Shown here: piece by piece, positions 46,801 through 48,790 of the stretch
Position numbering within the stretch: position 1 is the first letter of the stretch
Layout: every line of letters begins with the position of its first letter
NCBI GenBank assembly: GCA_036154955.1
Contig: JAYZWL010000135.1
Span: 62,001-126,000, forward strand
Reading direction: 5' to 3'
From: Albimonas sp036154955
GTDB taxonomy: Bacteria; Pseudomonadota; Alphaproteobacteria; Rhodobacterales; Rhodobacteraceae
Length of the DNA: 64,000 nt
The notes under the pieces: model-generated
Seen by the model: the letters and a program-made list of their open reading frames with translations, nothing else
Database searches by the model: none
Told to the model about the DNA's origin: nothing
Made by a program: the position numbers and the translations under genes

Positions 46801-48433
46801 GCGGGTCGTTCGACAGGTTGCGATAGGTCAGCGCCTCGATCAGCGCCTCGACGCGCGCGACGGTGGCGCCGGCGCCGAACTCCACGATCAGGGGCGCGCC
46901 GTCGGCGCCGTCGGACACGATCGAGCCCACGGCCACGCCGTCCACCGACACCACCGCTCCGGCGACGGAGACGACGCCGGTCACGTCGATGCCGAGCTGG
47001 TCCTGGGCGTCGGCGTCGCGGGGCGTGAAGTCGTCTTCGCTGACCGTGGCCGACAGGCGGGAGACGATCAGCCGGCCGCCGTCGAAATCGGTGGAATCCG
47101 CGTCCGACAGCGCCACCGCGCCCTCGGCGTCGAGCCGGACGGCGCCGGAATCAAAATCGGCCTCCGACACGGCGCGGACCGCGGACACCGCCTCCAGCTC
47201 CGGCGCGGCGGAGGCGGCGACGAAGCTCTCAGGGTCGCCCAGCAGGATCATGGAGACGGCGCGGTCGGAGCCGTCGCCCGAGGTTCCGGAGGTCTCGGAG
47301 CTCCACACCACCGCGATGGAGCCGTCGGCCAGCTCCATCGCCTTGGGCACGTCCTGCTGGCCGGAGACGTTCTGGTTCACCGGGATCTCGCCGGTGGTCG
47401 CGACGCCGGACGCGTCGAAGCGGCGCCCGAAGATGCCGTAGGACGACCCGTCGCCCGAGCCGGCGGAGGTGTTGGCGATCCAGGTGACGAAGAAGCCGCC
47501 GTCGGCGGTGGCGATCACGTCGGGCTGCTGCTGGTGGGATGAGGTCTGGACGTTGACCAGCTCCTCCCCGGTCACCGCCGTGCCGTCGCCCTCGAAGACG
47601 CGGGCGTAGACCCCGTAGCCGTTGCCGTCGGAGGCGCTGCGGTCGGTCCACACCACCACGAAGCGGCCGCCGGCCAGCCCCACCACCCGCGGTTCGAAAT
47701 CGGAGCCGGAGACGCCCTGGTCCACCTGGAACTCGCCGCCCAGCTTGGCGCCGGCGTCGTCATAGCGCTGGGCGAAGATGTGCCAGTCGCCGGCCACCTG
47801 CGCGTAGGTGGTCCAGACGATCACCGAGCCGCCAAGCGCCAGGCTGTTCGCCCCCGCATCCGGCTGGATCGCCGCGATCGAGGGCAGGCGCATGTCATAG
47901 TAGTAGGGCGTGTCGTAGGTGTTGACGATCTCGCTGGCGCCCTGCGCCGATCCGGCGGCGTCGAAGGTCCGGACCCGGATGTCCTCGTCCTCCTCGTCCC
48001 GCCAGACCACCGAGAAGCCGCCGCCCGGCAGGGCCAGCACGTCGGGTTCGATCTGGTTGTTGGACGTGGGGTCGGAGACCTCGAACTCCGCGCCGGTCTC
48101 CTCCCCCGCGGCGTCGTAGATCTTGGCCATGACATGCGCGCGGCTGTCGAAGACGCTCGTGTAGGTGATGACGAAGCCGCCGCCGGCCAGCGCGGTGACC
48201 TCGGGCGAGCCCTGATCGCCGGCGCGCAGATCGTTCACGATGAACTCGGTCCCGATGCGCTCCCCCTGCGCCGAGAACCGTTGCGCGACGACGCCCTGTC
48301 CGCTGCCGTCCTGCCCGTCAGATCGCCAGGTGACGACGTAGGTTCCGTCGTTCAGCACCGCTATATCGGGGTGAATCTGAACTCCAGTAGTGAAGACGTT
48401 GACCAGCGTTTCAGGAATAATCGGAGCGTTCAC
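17987..48433 (-). CDS. Giant multidomain repeat protein, 10,148 residues
   Basis: One uninterrupted frame encodes a protein of about 1 MDa. Order from the N-terminus: eight runs of seven W-centred blades (residues about 1-4598) separated by FDGG-type linker domains; a cadherin-like and a PKD-like domain (4599-4806); 17 cadherin/VCBS-like modules (4807-6785); a non-repetitive island (6787-8165); one divergent cadherin-like module (8167-8256); two Calx-beta domains (8260-8519); 14 modules of a second class (8522-10148). The sequence is rich in Asp, Gly and Thr, with DxDxDG motifs suggesting calcium binding. I found only four cysteines, all in the island. No signal peptide, RTX nonapeptide, transmembrane helix or LPxTG site was seen. 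The GTG start (VNAPIIPETLVNVFTTG) has GGGGAGAAG upstream. A secreted adhesin or matrix protein is likely from the domain types; export route unknown. Confidence 0.92.
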   Translation of the reverse strand: MNAPIIPETLVNVFTTGVQIHPDIAVLNDGTYVVTWRSDGQDGSGQGVVAQRFSAQGERIGTEFIVNDLRAGDQGSPEVTALAGGGFVITYTSVFDSRAHVMAKIYDAAGEETGAEFEVSDPTSNNQIEPDVLALPGGGFSVVWRDEEDEDIRVRTFDAAGSAQGASEIVNTYDTPYYYDMRLPSIAAIQPDAGANSLALGGSVIVWTTYAQVAGDWHIFAQRYDDAGAKLGGEFQVDQGVSGSDFEPRVVGLAGGRFVVVWTDRSASDGNGYGVYARVFEGDGTAVTGEELVNVQTSSHQQQPDVIATADGGFFVTWIANTSAGSGDGSSYGIFGRRFDASGVATTGEIPVNQNVSGQQDVPKAMELADGSIAVVWSSETSGTSGDGSDRAVSMILLGDPESFVAASAAPELEAVSAVRAVSEADFDSGAVRLDAEGAVALSDADSTDFDGGRLIVSRLSATVSEDDFTPRDADAQDQLGIDVTGVVSVAGAVVSVDGVAVGSIVSDGADGAPLIVEFGAGATVARVEALIEALTYRNLSNDPRPETMFQIQVEDGDGAASNPVTVTVTIAPDADGPVGGSDERQVNNYIDSDQEVPAIDRLSDGGWVITWTSYDQDGQYQGVYARMYGPDGAPRGSEFQVNAQAGNSQVQPEVAGLTGGGFVVVWIDDSGNYLRMARYDAAGTRIVSDVIVPTENGSTQTQPTVTALSNGGWVVGWATNNATSGDGDSYAVVTQVYNAAGAAVGGETVINTQTVGNQSQPEIAALDNGRFVVVWTNHDAANGDGSGSSIAGRLVAANGVPEGASEFRFNQNALGTQDYPSVAGYADGSFVVAWASADIDDDNYGVSARRFDASGTPMGDEIRVNDLTGNAQYEVDIQALPGGGFVVSWTSYNLNALGDSSNQGVSAQVFDADGNRVDGQILVNQETSSTQYQGRILALSDDAFVAVWSAYTSGTSGDGSGYGIFTRVIGEAPGIGGSEGPEFVGLPAILEIGESDANAGVPIFGDVLAAVSDADSADFSGGRLLISRYEIDGTNDRYLGADGPAQDNMEIVAGGRVTLAGATVRVDGVDVATILSDGADGADLELTLLAGATLDRMEALLGAITYSNDSDDPIHQRRYTVSLTDGDGGVSADHDLRIRVAAEPEADLTGLEQTQVNAYEPGNQTVPAVAALTGGGWVTVWASQSQDRSDWGVYAQVYDAQGGRVGGEFLVAEAAAGTQYAPDVIGLSNGDFAISWQGAGADDSDSGVYTRVFDASGAPQTGAILANDVTAYDQYNAVMAAIPAGAGGGYYVAWQSYYQDGGYYHRYVQRFDASGQKVSFDGATPGVEVVQIDPNTHGSLTGLSITVLTNGALAAAWSYGNDSYYSVWSSGGAPLAVEQLLHQTAVNSQGQPVVGADASGGFWAAWSDNNGFDGSGWGIMGRRFDATGTAISDEFLVNDVVYSTQEQPQIVGLSDGRMLIGFRDEGGADGSSWGAYGQLFAADGSRIDDSFRINQDTNGAQDNLDLAALPGGDFVAVWSQPQSTVAGDGQGESVEMRVFGDPADYMPGSAPTLVGLPTAVSFDESDVNAALQLLDPAGSVALGDLDSPNFDGGMLTLAVAFDAVGQLEAERTGVDSQAQHVLGLVVGDNGGAGAVTVAGSTVSVNGVAIGSILSDGTGGDPLSILFNASATVEAVEAVIASLGYMNLSDDPSTGGKLMLDLSDGDGGHMVTKHIGLTVAAEAEDGVAPGAEFDVNATSDSIQTQPDAAQLDNGNVVIVWSSYFQDQRNDSYDYGVYAQIVDAEGVPVGPEFRVNTAVTGSQSAPRVAALDGGDFVVVWWTDGGGPGQILAQRYNGDGSADGAPFTVSMDAAFARFDPDITALADGGYVVSFLAQVSGGDYVVRQKTYDAADAVVGAEQLVNGTDVSTVSSERSPAVAALFGAGGTDAGHVVAWVADGTDGSGQGVFFQRYDAAGAAAGGATQVNVYAEGDQHTPEVVGLSGGGFAVIFLSDGNAERGAGVFARLYDAAGVAQGDEFRVSPVISETGLHTRASATDDGGFVVSWTAPDGSSNGVFAQRFDAAGARIDGVQRVHESNSGEQSHGSVVGLDGGGFLAVWRDNIDNYDIRGRAFADPAPTPSAPVLGDLADHVTLFVDDVQAGPVLLDDSVDFRDPGGAGFDGGLIRIYLTAGGIDSDQLSILAGGDVTVVGSDVRVDGVTIGAIDGTEDGTDGADLVIALNADADAEAVRLVLERAAYASNANDATLNYHERIIGFLVEDATGAQTEPESVQIYLQPGASGTPGRVLGDLAPEGGGDYVFSEAALRAAPVVIDPAVDLDGFDADSFDGGYFDVGHNNGSQPIELSILDAGTGPRQIGFDGSTVTYEGVAIGTLDATRTGQDGDFLRINFNAAATAESVEALIEHLTIGLSDDWTGSRPYFTYTVRNQAGATATFNDYITITDDVVPAQPIVADAATPAEEVVNTFTSGAQYGAFVLALDDGGYLALWSSDQQDVPSDGADVGVYGQFYTAQGVRVGSEFRVNDTYFGAQNAPRADQLSDGRIVISYQDQTGRDGDGYGVYARILDTDREFEGPTFLINQTTASHQSGAEVVALDAGRFMMIWHSSSDGSGYGVYGRVFDAAGAPEGAEFQINSTTANHQFYPRATMLADGDVMVVWEDRNGDGASYGIFAQRVDSTGALVSFDGTTAGPEQVRINDAIAGTQYEPTVVTLAASATLPSGGFAVAWQGPDNSSTGPVARIYDTAGVAQTGDLALNVGTFSTESAVDLAATADGGFQAVWQSQGSDGHGYGIVSQKVLADGTLDGPNLIRNTQTTYDQFAPAIAVLNSGALAVVWTSDTYSSTVGDGSGQGVMGRVFDLPAPGAGALSPSLEGFAGSTTLDEADVNAGLTLIDADGALSLTDPDSANFDGGEVLVSRVNFPGFGLENNFGPGDGADQDAIGILEGEGVTLESGGTQVAVGGVVIGDIVSDGTGGSDFRVELNSNATAARIEAMMQRLAYANGSDDPSASRQYVAQVTDGDGGSTDSHLLTINVAPEVDLDLTGRGAEQQVNSQAARQQEHSEIAELVDAGGNSVGHVVVWASYQQDRTEDNSWGVYAQIYDLNGSPVGGEFRVNDHTEGSQYQPIVTGLAGGGFAVAWYDDSGAHPDGRPAGETSGGVYARVFGNDGAAAGDSFLVNDLTPGTQSEPALVSDGAGGFMAVWTDHNGRDGSGAGVYARLFSGAGVASGAAVLVNEEISGSQSDPAVIRLDDGTFVVSWTSATSGTAGDGSSNGVFARLLTSGGAVSGGEFQLSQTSAGSQDDSDLAALDDGGFIAIWTTVDNDGSYTAVYSRRFDATGAPAGDEFQVNETTANYQHQSRVAAAPDGGWVAIWTDNSGADGSGTGVFMQRFAADGGRLDGETQVNIQTSSSQSVPDVIVRQDGTVVTGWTSAESAPAGDGDQNGVFQRLFDPAGAEHDSAAPTLAGLPATLALDEADFAGGPRLIAPSATLGDSDSVDFAGGELLIQVLDSDTVQALFKAPDAKGQDQLGLDLSGSVSLDGATVRVDGVAVATLLSDGADGATLRLSLGADATLVRVRELIRALTYENTSDAPEATRELAIRLTDGDGGELAQRIAVTIAPEIDGLERVDEVGLVNSFTSSTQDDPMVAALSDGGYVIVWESYNQDATGDNAYGIFAQLYDASGARVGGEFLVNQTTYSNQLYPAVEGLPGGGFAVVWADHSSQINGLSQNPMMRIFDGFGQPQGGEFVVGDATDRLQDRPAMAAIPVGGAQVAAGGVIVVRRIYDGSEGDYDIVADRYDASGARVGGPIEVTAASTSATSPDVATLLNGSYVIVYNDYGLETLGASDNGVYLQRVAADGSLIGGRVQVNSYEFGNQDAPRVAALDGGGFVVVWNSRGDDALNDGGYYGVRGQLYNADGSRDGEEFLVNGEVTQHQYVNDVVALDGGGFAVMYQGWSSEDNSAAFVQQFDADGLRIDDPIRLHEHTAGSQYNGGLARLVSGAVVTAFTDNSGLFDPSGDGVLSRILGDPDDFASVGDPVLEGVNTSVTYEEDLLNGIPQLIDANGAVAVSDPDSADFDGGAILVSNVIASAPLIDQINAPDDLTQDQLGLRQGPRISISGADVSVDGTVVGTIVQSGQAGTPFEITLNANADAAVVELLVENLTYRNTSDDPFEQRLLRIQVTDGDGGASEPVVVTVNITPTSDAASPVGDERQVATFGGAVYDPQIVTLADGDLMAVWYSHNQDGSGYGVYGQRLDALGNPVARDGTALPAETTDEFQLNATTANHQYQVRIEALSDGGFVAVWYENADSGLTARRFDDQGAPVDMAGAALVNPDTGEIQVEQNTSSTQQLPDVAQLNDGAIVFVWAANTSGGSGDGSGYGITGRIFSTAGVGGSEFVVNTETASDQYAPRVIDLADGGFVVTWQSYSSSGNLDGDRYGVFAQRFDAAGVKVGGEYQVNQLTANNQTEISVTQLDNGDLVYVWTDDIADQSNGGIYARIVAPDGTGVTDQFRVNDIRYTTQNRPAVEALDNGGFVIAWTDHGGADGSGAGIFAQQYDAGGARLDSQFVVNSTTAGNQYYPDITAIEGGGFAIVWQGSIALQIYGNDTPEVSPVSAEGDEDTAIVLDASVFDAGFSDAEGQTLQAIRIGTLPQDGVLTLSGSPVTPGQEISRADLLAGNLVYTGGQDFNGVDSFLWTGSDGNSFSNEVVEANITVNPVNDAPDLEAGPNATVTEGQTLSRNLSIGDPDPDTRRITVDYGDGSAPVVYTSGSATPGISHVYGAEGVYTVTVTVDDQSGAANAVESDTFQVTVTNGAPDARNDTIHLSENASSVFGSLFDNNGSGADSDPGGDPFTVTEINGSAGNVGSTVTLASGATVSINSDGSFTYNNGSVFDYLGQGQVATETLTYQITDDGGLTDTATVTFRVTGQNDQPIAADDEFSGISTSSFSGNVMGAAGGGEDSDPDQNAVLTVTELDGEAADIGVQVTLASGALVTLNSDGTFVYDPNGAFPAGGTDSFEYTLSDQHGATDTASVTITIGVDNAAPDARDDAFTVHEDEIASGLNAFADNGSGADSDPDGDPLTVTAMNGAVGAIGNLITLASGAAVRMFANGTFNYTTQGAFNALALGETATDSFTYTVEDGEGGSDTATVTLTITGRNDAPNAADDYGAVSESASGTGDVLTNDTDPDTSDTLSVSEVGGSTLAVGVATATALGGEIVLNANGSFSYDPNGAFEYLSQGQTVVDYIDYTVTDGHGLEDTARLRITVTGQNDAPVAQDDAVSVNEGEILNGDVTADNGSGADEDPDTNDAPTVTHINGEAADIGVQVTLASGALVTLNASGTFSYDPNGAFDDLNSGETGADSFTYTWTDPQGLSDTATVSVTIHGAGAAPEANDDAFAIHEDQLAQGLDVLADNGSGADSDADGDPLTVTEMNGSAAAIGNLITLPSGAAVRMYANGTFNYATQGAFNHLALGETTTDSFTYTLADGTGQTDTATVTMTITGRNDAPDARNDGLATNENTSFSDNVFDNNGSGADFDPDTTDAFSVTAVNGQAGLVGGTVTLASGATVVLQADGGLFYDPTNAAGAQALGAGQQRTDTFTYTITDSNGATDTATVSVVLTGVNDRPDAQDDAFETSVGVNVTGQVKADNGSGADSDVDQNDTLSVIALNGSAGALGTPTAIASGALVTLNADGTFTYDDNGAFDGLTGDQSDTDTFEYTISDGRGGTDTATVTVTVNASGSAPDARNDAFALTEGASLIGANLYADNGSGADADPDGDAFATTEVNGSSADIGQLLTLASGALLRVYANGTFNYATNGAWEFLAAGQTATETFTYTIDDATDGEDTATVTLTIQGVNDDPIARSDVLSADADAAISGDLLADNGSGADSDVDQGTSLSIAGISFQGSALALGAPQTVLSGGFGGDLTVLADGSVSFVESFAGQWDFIGQGQSRSLSFVYTVSDGQGGTDDATLTVRIDGVNDAPSAEDDAFAAIVGAQLSGQVLADNGSGADSDPDQGATLTVTEINGSAVNIGSQVTLASGALVTLNSDGTFTYDDNGAFPGLSGAATATDSFTYTLSDEFGLTDTATATIVVSRTNQQPDARDDLLNVNEDQAAASRDLFADNGSGADGDPDGDAIRVSAVNGVAASVGQGIDLAGGGRVRIDSNGALIFNADGDFDDLQVGESRSTFVDYTITDDNGGTDTATVELVVAGRNDAPDARDDAYSVAADGTLSSTVIGAAGGGADTDVDGDALSVTQVNGSPAGVGQPVTLASGAIVTLNANGTFSYDPNGAFDALASGATATDSFTYRVSDGQGGHDTATATVTVSGADADPVAQDDAITTHEDAILAGDVLADNGAGADADPEGQALTVVEIDGSPAKVGVSVELGGGGRINVAADGTFYFDAAGDFDDLAPGESRDVTFTYTVEDPAGGRDTATVTLTVEGRNDDPNAVADQYNVQVGVNVLGDVLADNGVGADSDPEGDTLTVTAINGLASIGSQITLASGAKVTLNANGTFDYQQNGAFSGLTQGQFANDSFTYTVSDGNGGTDTATVTIRVAGTNSAPDARNDALAAHEDMGAGQFNAFADNGSGADSDADGDTLSVIAVNGNPGFVGQGINLLGGGRARVDADGRIIFNADGDFDHLGVGQSAQTTLTYTVSDGRGGFDDATVTFTVAGRNDAPVAADDAAATDEGATVTFDVTPTTGPGRDVDPDATDALTVTHVNGQAIGAPIVLASGAIVTMGADGQVLYNPNGAFDGLAQGQQATDSFVYTVSDGNGGTDTATATVTIRGSDGDVNLVTSNVTFSGGRTDEWVQIGYTVTNAGTIDATTHFQDRIYLSTDMVLDAGDELLRVVEFTGQLPSGAHYDRLVNVHLPDVPGDYYLLVKTDGGDVIAESVESDNVGVSALANVSARFRATVSASVAEAVSGQVIQLTGQALDSVSGAGMAFEFVTIEAELDGVVRTASALTDVNGNWSLNFSVLQGQAGTVNFTARHPENPGEQPRPEASVDFYGMAFGQHAAVEEVILGTTETVSFTLNNLGDLDIDLLNVSVSGLPAGWVANAGASSLDLNGDGSVTVSFDVTIPGGATEDFADAVVTVSSVEAGTVQTGIRIDVVPSGADLEADVSSLRAFMIRGEQELIHFDITNHGATTSAPITVVIPNLPWLSVASGQFIDPLDAGETATIILALQPGADLDLLAYMGGVSVQEANGGDVVNLPFTFTAVEDDTGSLTLNVVDELTFFAEGAPQVDDASVTITNSVTGAVVFSSLDVDGTVTIPDLPEGYYDIRVQAAQHSSWQGTIYLEAGEPRVLETFLSRTTVQYYWSVTEIEIEDRYEVVVEADFQTNVPLPVVVLEPNVIDLSQVDDLGESMVVEMTVTNHGYIQVENLKLNLPTHPLYTFEVPTAMLALLEANSSITIPVTVRRVDDIDAGDAPGSVPCQLQGSLTYAFDAGPYDVQKAIPIGFANVEGNCGQGGAANFGFGGSGGFYSGFGGGGGGAGGAYVVNSTPPVLQITDLCDGDAAEYASLTSIPEGNAFDALVAMLTFDGSDSILARFQLGDTVGAMAKLTELLPAYAGSIDDLLHVVDWWDYAYARTSPFFEPSTDLEEEWVLSSEIIQQTIALIDELLGDPLWHEITGRGANADAFFDAFAAAIGGTGAQQMIDGAERADLLAMSLPSPVTQAAVNDLADRWNDTLVALQSDITDPDAAGADIVDGARIDEILDALLPLATEAEDLDERSMGAVIADSVYDYAAQIASTAGVCAEVRVRITQDVVLTRQAFLAELEIVNLTVEDLTDITLTLEVRDAAGNVVETNVFGIDDPILRNLTGIDGGVIAAGQTGSAEFTLIPSRLAAPKSPTDYFITGTLGYSENGTFVEFPLARERVTVQPQAELELDYFWQRDVFSDDPFTDDVVEPSHPFQLAVMVQNVGGGDARNLSITSAQPEIIDNEKGLLVEFEIIGSSVNGEPATQSLTVDFGDVASGDIEVATWLIQSSLQGHFDNYTVEFTHLNSLGIEELSLITETRIHELIQTVKVDVPGHDGLPDFLVNDDGDEFGTPDAIYSSAGGVLAVAQATGEVADGAPSGADTEVQVTATMASGWSYAALLEPSDGNFRVVEIVRDSDGKVLDAANWWVTDRTFPDAGRPAYEYVLHILDHNASGGAQTYTVHYEAINRAPVAGDDAVTVAQEGAVDIAVLTNDVDPDGDAMSVAGIVQPAHGTAVLGAGGVITYTPTPGYFGPDSFTYTVSDGNGGTDTATVDVTVTEVDLLPSEVSIGVGVVAPSAEAATPAAPTASATEGDDKTKDVWFTVTRTGDLTGDTVVTLDRTGLIDSADVVSLPPAQIVMLSGQSSQSFRVQVRGDYTMEADEDLTLTIAGTDRPNVTVSATEDSATYTAINDDLGGTLSIRASLTDPSLPGAALQSTTSEDEGDAGVNPIWFVIDRAGDPDPSLTVALTRTGTLANGDFVTPPPASVSFGLGETRKIIRVDVIGDRVAEADETLTLTLGAISRAGYTADPSASAATHTVLNDDAPSLPPVAQDDAVTLNEDAVILFDAFADNGSGPDSDPDGDSFVVSKVNGSTATVGVAFDLVAGGRVRMFPDGTFYFSADGDFDDLQVGEDRTVSFTYTINDGRGQIDQATVSVTVTGLNDAPEAANDLFDVNEFGVFSDNVIAPAAGADDLDPEGDALTVVAVDGQAGLVGVSFDLAAGGRARIEADGKVYFDADGDFEDLNVGETRTVSVTYAVADPEGLTDTATVQFRVNGENDAPVAADDVMAGDEDVAMTLSGALGNDTDPDATAVLSIVGVDGKPMAEGDTVVLASGALVTLLAGGEFLYDVDGNFQELAVGETGFDSFVYTLSDEHGATDTATVTVEIAGHNDAPVARDDAILSNEDALTVVSLFADNGAGADWDVEGDALTIVEVNGVAANVGQAIALAGGGLLRVLADGTARFYAPHGGLFDHLSVGQSAQVGFDYTVADIHGATDTAHVTVTVEGRNDKPRPAPDFTFIDEDGLRSGNVLADNGSGVDYDIDQADTIRVKRVEGQAANVGQSIDLAAGGRVRVNADGQFWFSPDGDFEDLAVGETRTVTFSYTLGDNRGGLADQVVTVRVDGVNDAPTAFNDGLISNEEATSFHDLFADNGAGADFDIDGDAFSIVAVNGDAGLVDQAVDLAGGGRIRVFADGGVYFVADGDFEELGAGQTRLVSFTYTIEDPHGETSTATATVTVQGRNDAPTPQDDAGEGFEVDEDAGGTTASVLANDTDPDTGDVLHVAGVDGVAMAEGDTVLLASGASVTLLAGGVFDWQANGAFDHLALGSVGSDSFEVQIADDHGGVSTSTVTLSVTGQNDAPTPQDDVKVGNETGTVSGNALANDTDPDGDPISVVEAGGTDIDTGFDVVGGGRARVLADGTYWFNPDGDFEDLGVGESRVVSFDYVVADSHGATSTATIEVEVQGRNDAPVAGDDAILSHEDATTEGSLFAANGAAGVADADIDGDPLTVTAVNGQAANIDVSLNLAGGGKLRVLSDGFFRFYAATGQFDHLAVGQTATVSFTYTVSDPFGGSDVGQAVITVEGRNDAPKGVADSFVTDEAALYSRNVLENNGGGADSDPDAGAVLHVGRVQGLGANVGQSIDLAAGGKVRVNADGKFWFDPDGDFEDLGAGEHRMVSFTYTVADQFNKMAAQPTTVSIRVNGIDDPAVAEDDAFTTSDADVLLASVFADNGSGEDSDPDGDAPMVASVEGQAANVGQPVALAGGGIVTLDADGNLVFDPAGDFDALDVGDTATVSFDYTLTGGSSATVTIEVEGTDQAPVARDDSFSPTERATAFVNYLFTGAGGGLDTDPEGHAFSVVAVNGQAAGVGAYVDLVGGGRLKVLSDGKFSFDAEADFLDLAVGETRTTSATYTIADGSGGSDTATVDFVVRGANSAPVARADTLVSFADSPRIGNLFADNGAGADSDFDGDALTVTRVNGQTSGVGSVIDLADGGFVIVQANGNFVFDPDGDFDLLRSGETDTASFTYSIRDQNGAAAASPATATVVVSGVDDAPVALNDAIAAAPTGVRSGNAMANNGFGADFDPDGDVIQIVAVEGDPGLVGNSFDLEEGGRVRLLSDGTFWFNPDGDFDDLSPGASRSVSIYYELEDETGLFDTATMTFTVQAPLV
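22875..23655 (-). repeat. Giant protein section 5: two Calx-beta domains
   Basis: Two copies of about 130 residues show Calx-beta hallmarks: ASATEGDD...WFTVTRTGDL then DYTMEADEDLTLTI, and TTSEDEGDAG...WFVIDRAGDP then DRVAEADETLTLTLG, each ending in TxxNDD. Calx-beta domains bind calcium in many secreted proteins. Confidence 0.75.
23940..28075 (-). other. Giant protein section 4: non-repetitive central island of about 1,380 residues
   Basis: In order: a CARDB-like domain (VQIGYTVTNAGTIDATTHF ... DRIYLSTDMVLDAGDELLRV); a bacterial Ig-like domain (DVNGNWSLNF); NEW3-like domains (VSGLPAGWVANAG, VVIPNLPWLSVAS); a CarboxypepD_reg-like domain (VTIPDLPEGYYDIRVQAAQH); an all-beta block (EIEDRYEVVVEADFQTNVPL); a Gly-rich segment (GFGGSGGFYSGFGGGGGGAG); a helical domain of about 250 residues (VVDWWDYAYART ... 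EITGRGANADAFFDAF); and further beta domains with FSDDPFTDDVVEPSHPFQL. The four cysteines lie near residues 7434, 7465, 7512 and 7757. I believe blocks like these occur in other very large bacterial proteins, but have no way to confirm it here. Confidence 0.6.
28080..34015 (-). repeat. Giant protein section 3: 17 cadherin/VCBS-like modules, mostly class A
   Basis: Units of about 115 residues (about 345 bp) share APDARNDAF, then ADNGSGADSDPDGD, then LTVTEVNGS. Thirteen have the class A core LASGALVTLNxDGTFxYDPNGAF, three (12, 14, 16) have the class B core LAGGGRxRVxADGxFxFxxDGDF, and the tenth is atypical. Each ends in a strand pair of the form D(S/T)FTYTVxDGxGGxDTATV. Confidence 0.8.
34016..34640 (-). 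repeat. Giant protein section 2: cadherin-like and PKD-like domains
   Basis: After the last blade the chain reads EDTAIVLDASVFDAGFSDAE, through FNGVDSFLWTGSDG (cadherin-like). A PKD-like domain follows, recognisable by ITVDYGDGS and GISHVYGAEGVYTVTVTVDD. Confidence 0.7.
34640..48433 (-). repeat. Giant protein section 1: eight predicted seven-bladed beta-propellers with linkers
   Basis: Approximate propeller positions: 47240-48433, 45510-46700, 43800-44985, 42080-43240, 39860-41060, 38090-39320, 36355-37570, 34640-35835. In each I count seven blades of the form GGFVVVW(T/S)... DGSGYGVYARVFDAxGxxVG, then GEFxVN, then Q.P.VAAL.DG. Linkers have the form PxLxGLP...DExDVNAGxxLID...LxDxDSxxFDGGxLxVS and end YxNxSDDP...DGDGG. 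The fourth junction carries two linkers. The supra-repeat is about 1.7 kb. Blade number was counted by eye in the translation; the fold is inferred. Confidence 0.75.
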
Positions 48434-48528
48434 GACACTTCTCCCCAGAGGCCGCTGGCGTCGTCTATCAAGCCCGACGCGAGCCATTCAGAAAATACAG
48501 ACGAAGGCCCACACCGCCCCCGTCCCGC

Positions 48529-48541
48529 GCAACTTAGTTGC
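48529..48541. promoter_or_regulatory. Inverted repeat 1 upstream of the giant gene
   Basis: GCAACT-T-AGTTGC, a perfect 6-1-6 palindrome about 96 bases upstream of the GTG start; it abuts the second repeat. Confidence 0.5.
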
Positions 48542-48559
48542 CGACCCCCCATAGGTCGG
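48541..48559. promoter_or_regulatory. Inverted repeat 2 upstream of the giant gene
   Basis: CCGACC-N7-GGTCGG, perfect six-base arms, sharing its first base with the preceding palindrome. Confidence 0.5.
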
Positions 48560-48584
48560 TGAATTTTCTAACATCGAGATTTTG

Positions 48585-48602
48585 AACGCTCAACACAGCG
48601 TT
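48585..48602. promoter_or_regulatory. Inverted repeat 3 upstream of the giant gene
   Basis: AACGCT-N6-AGCGTT, an 18-bp perfect dyad. The length is like many dimeric regulator sites, but it does not match the LuxR-type CTG-N10-CAG spacing. Confidence 0.5.
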
Positions 48603-48790
48603 AAGTCAGGTGAGTGAATGGTTGCGCCGAAAAAAAGCCGCCGCTGCACCGCAAAAAGCGCACACAGATGAAAAAATTCGGGATACGGCAGGACGTTGCG
48701 TCCCGCTGCGTCGTCTCGCATCGCGGCGCAACATTCGAGCGGCTCCGATAAAAAATTTCCATGACGCCGCGCAGCATCTCGGGGGTCCTG

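Larger units (their letters stand above)
48434..48790. promoter_or_regulatory. Divergent control region of the giant gene and the DUF2332 gene
   Basis: This 357-base gap is visibly AT-richer than its surroundings and holds three perfect inverted repeats close together (48529-48541, 48541-48559, 48585-48602). No start-worthy frame was seen; the minus-strand frame at 48601-48816 has no support. No unambiguous -35/-10 pair could be assigned. Confidence 0.6.

Noticed and set aside
30734..47542. Open frame of about 5,602 codons on the plus strand
   Set aside because: The same artefact of codon bias and repeats; it mirrors the propeller and module arrays and has no recognisable protein features.
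16261..48433. CRISPR-like or satellite repeats
   Set aside because: The periodicities (about 165-180 bp, 345 bp and 1.7 kb) are degenerate at DNA level and conserved at protein level; there are no identical short repeats with unique spacers.
48585..48602. LuxR-type quorum-sensing box upstream of the giant gene
   Set aside because: The dyad is 18 bp long, but the half-site spacing does not fit the CTG-N10-CAG pattern and no luxI/luxR genes are in the window.
16099..48790. Genomic island or phage origin for the giant locus
   Set aside because: No integrase, transposase, tRNA or direct-repeat ends were seen, and base composition looks like the neighbours. Recent transfer cannot be excluded but has no positive evidence here.
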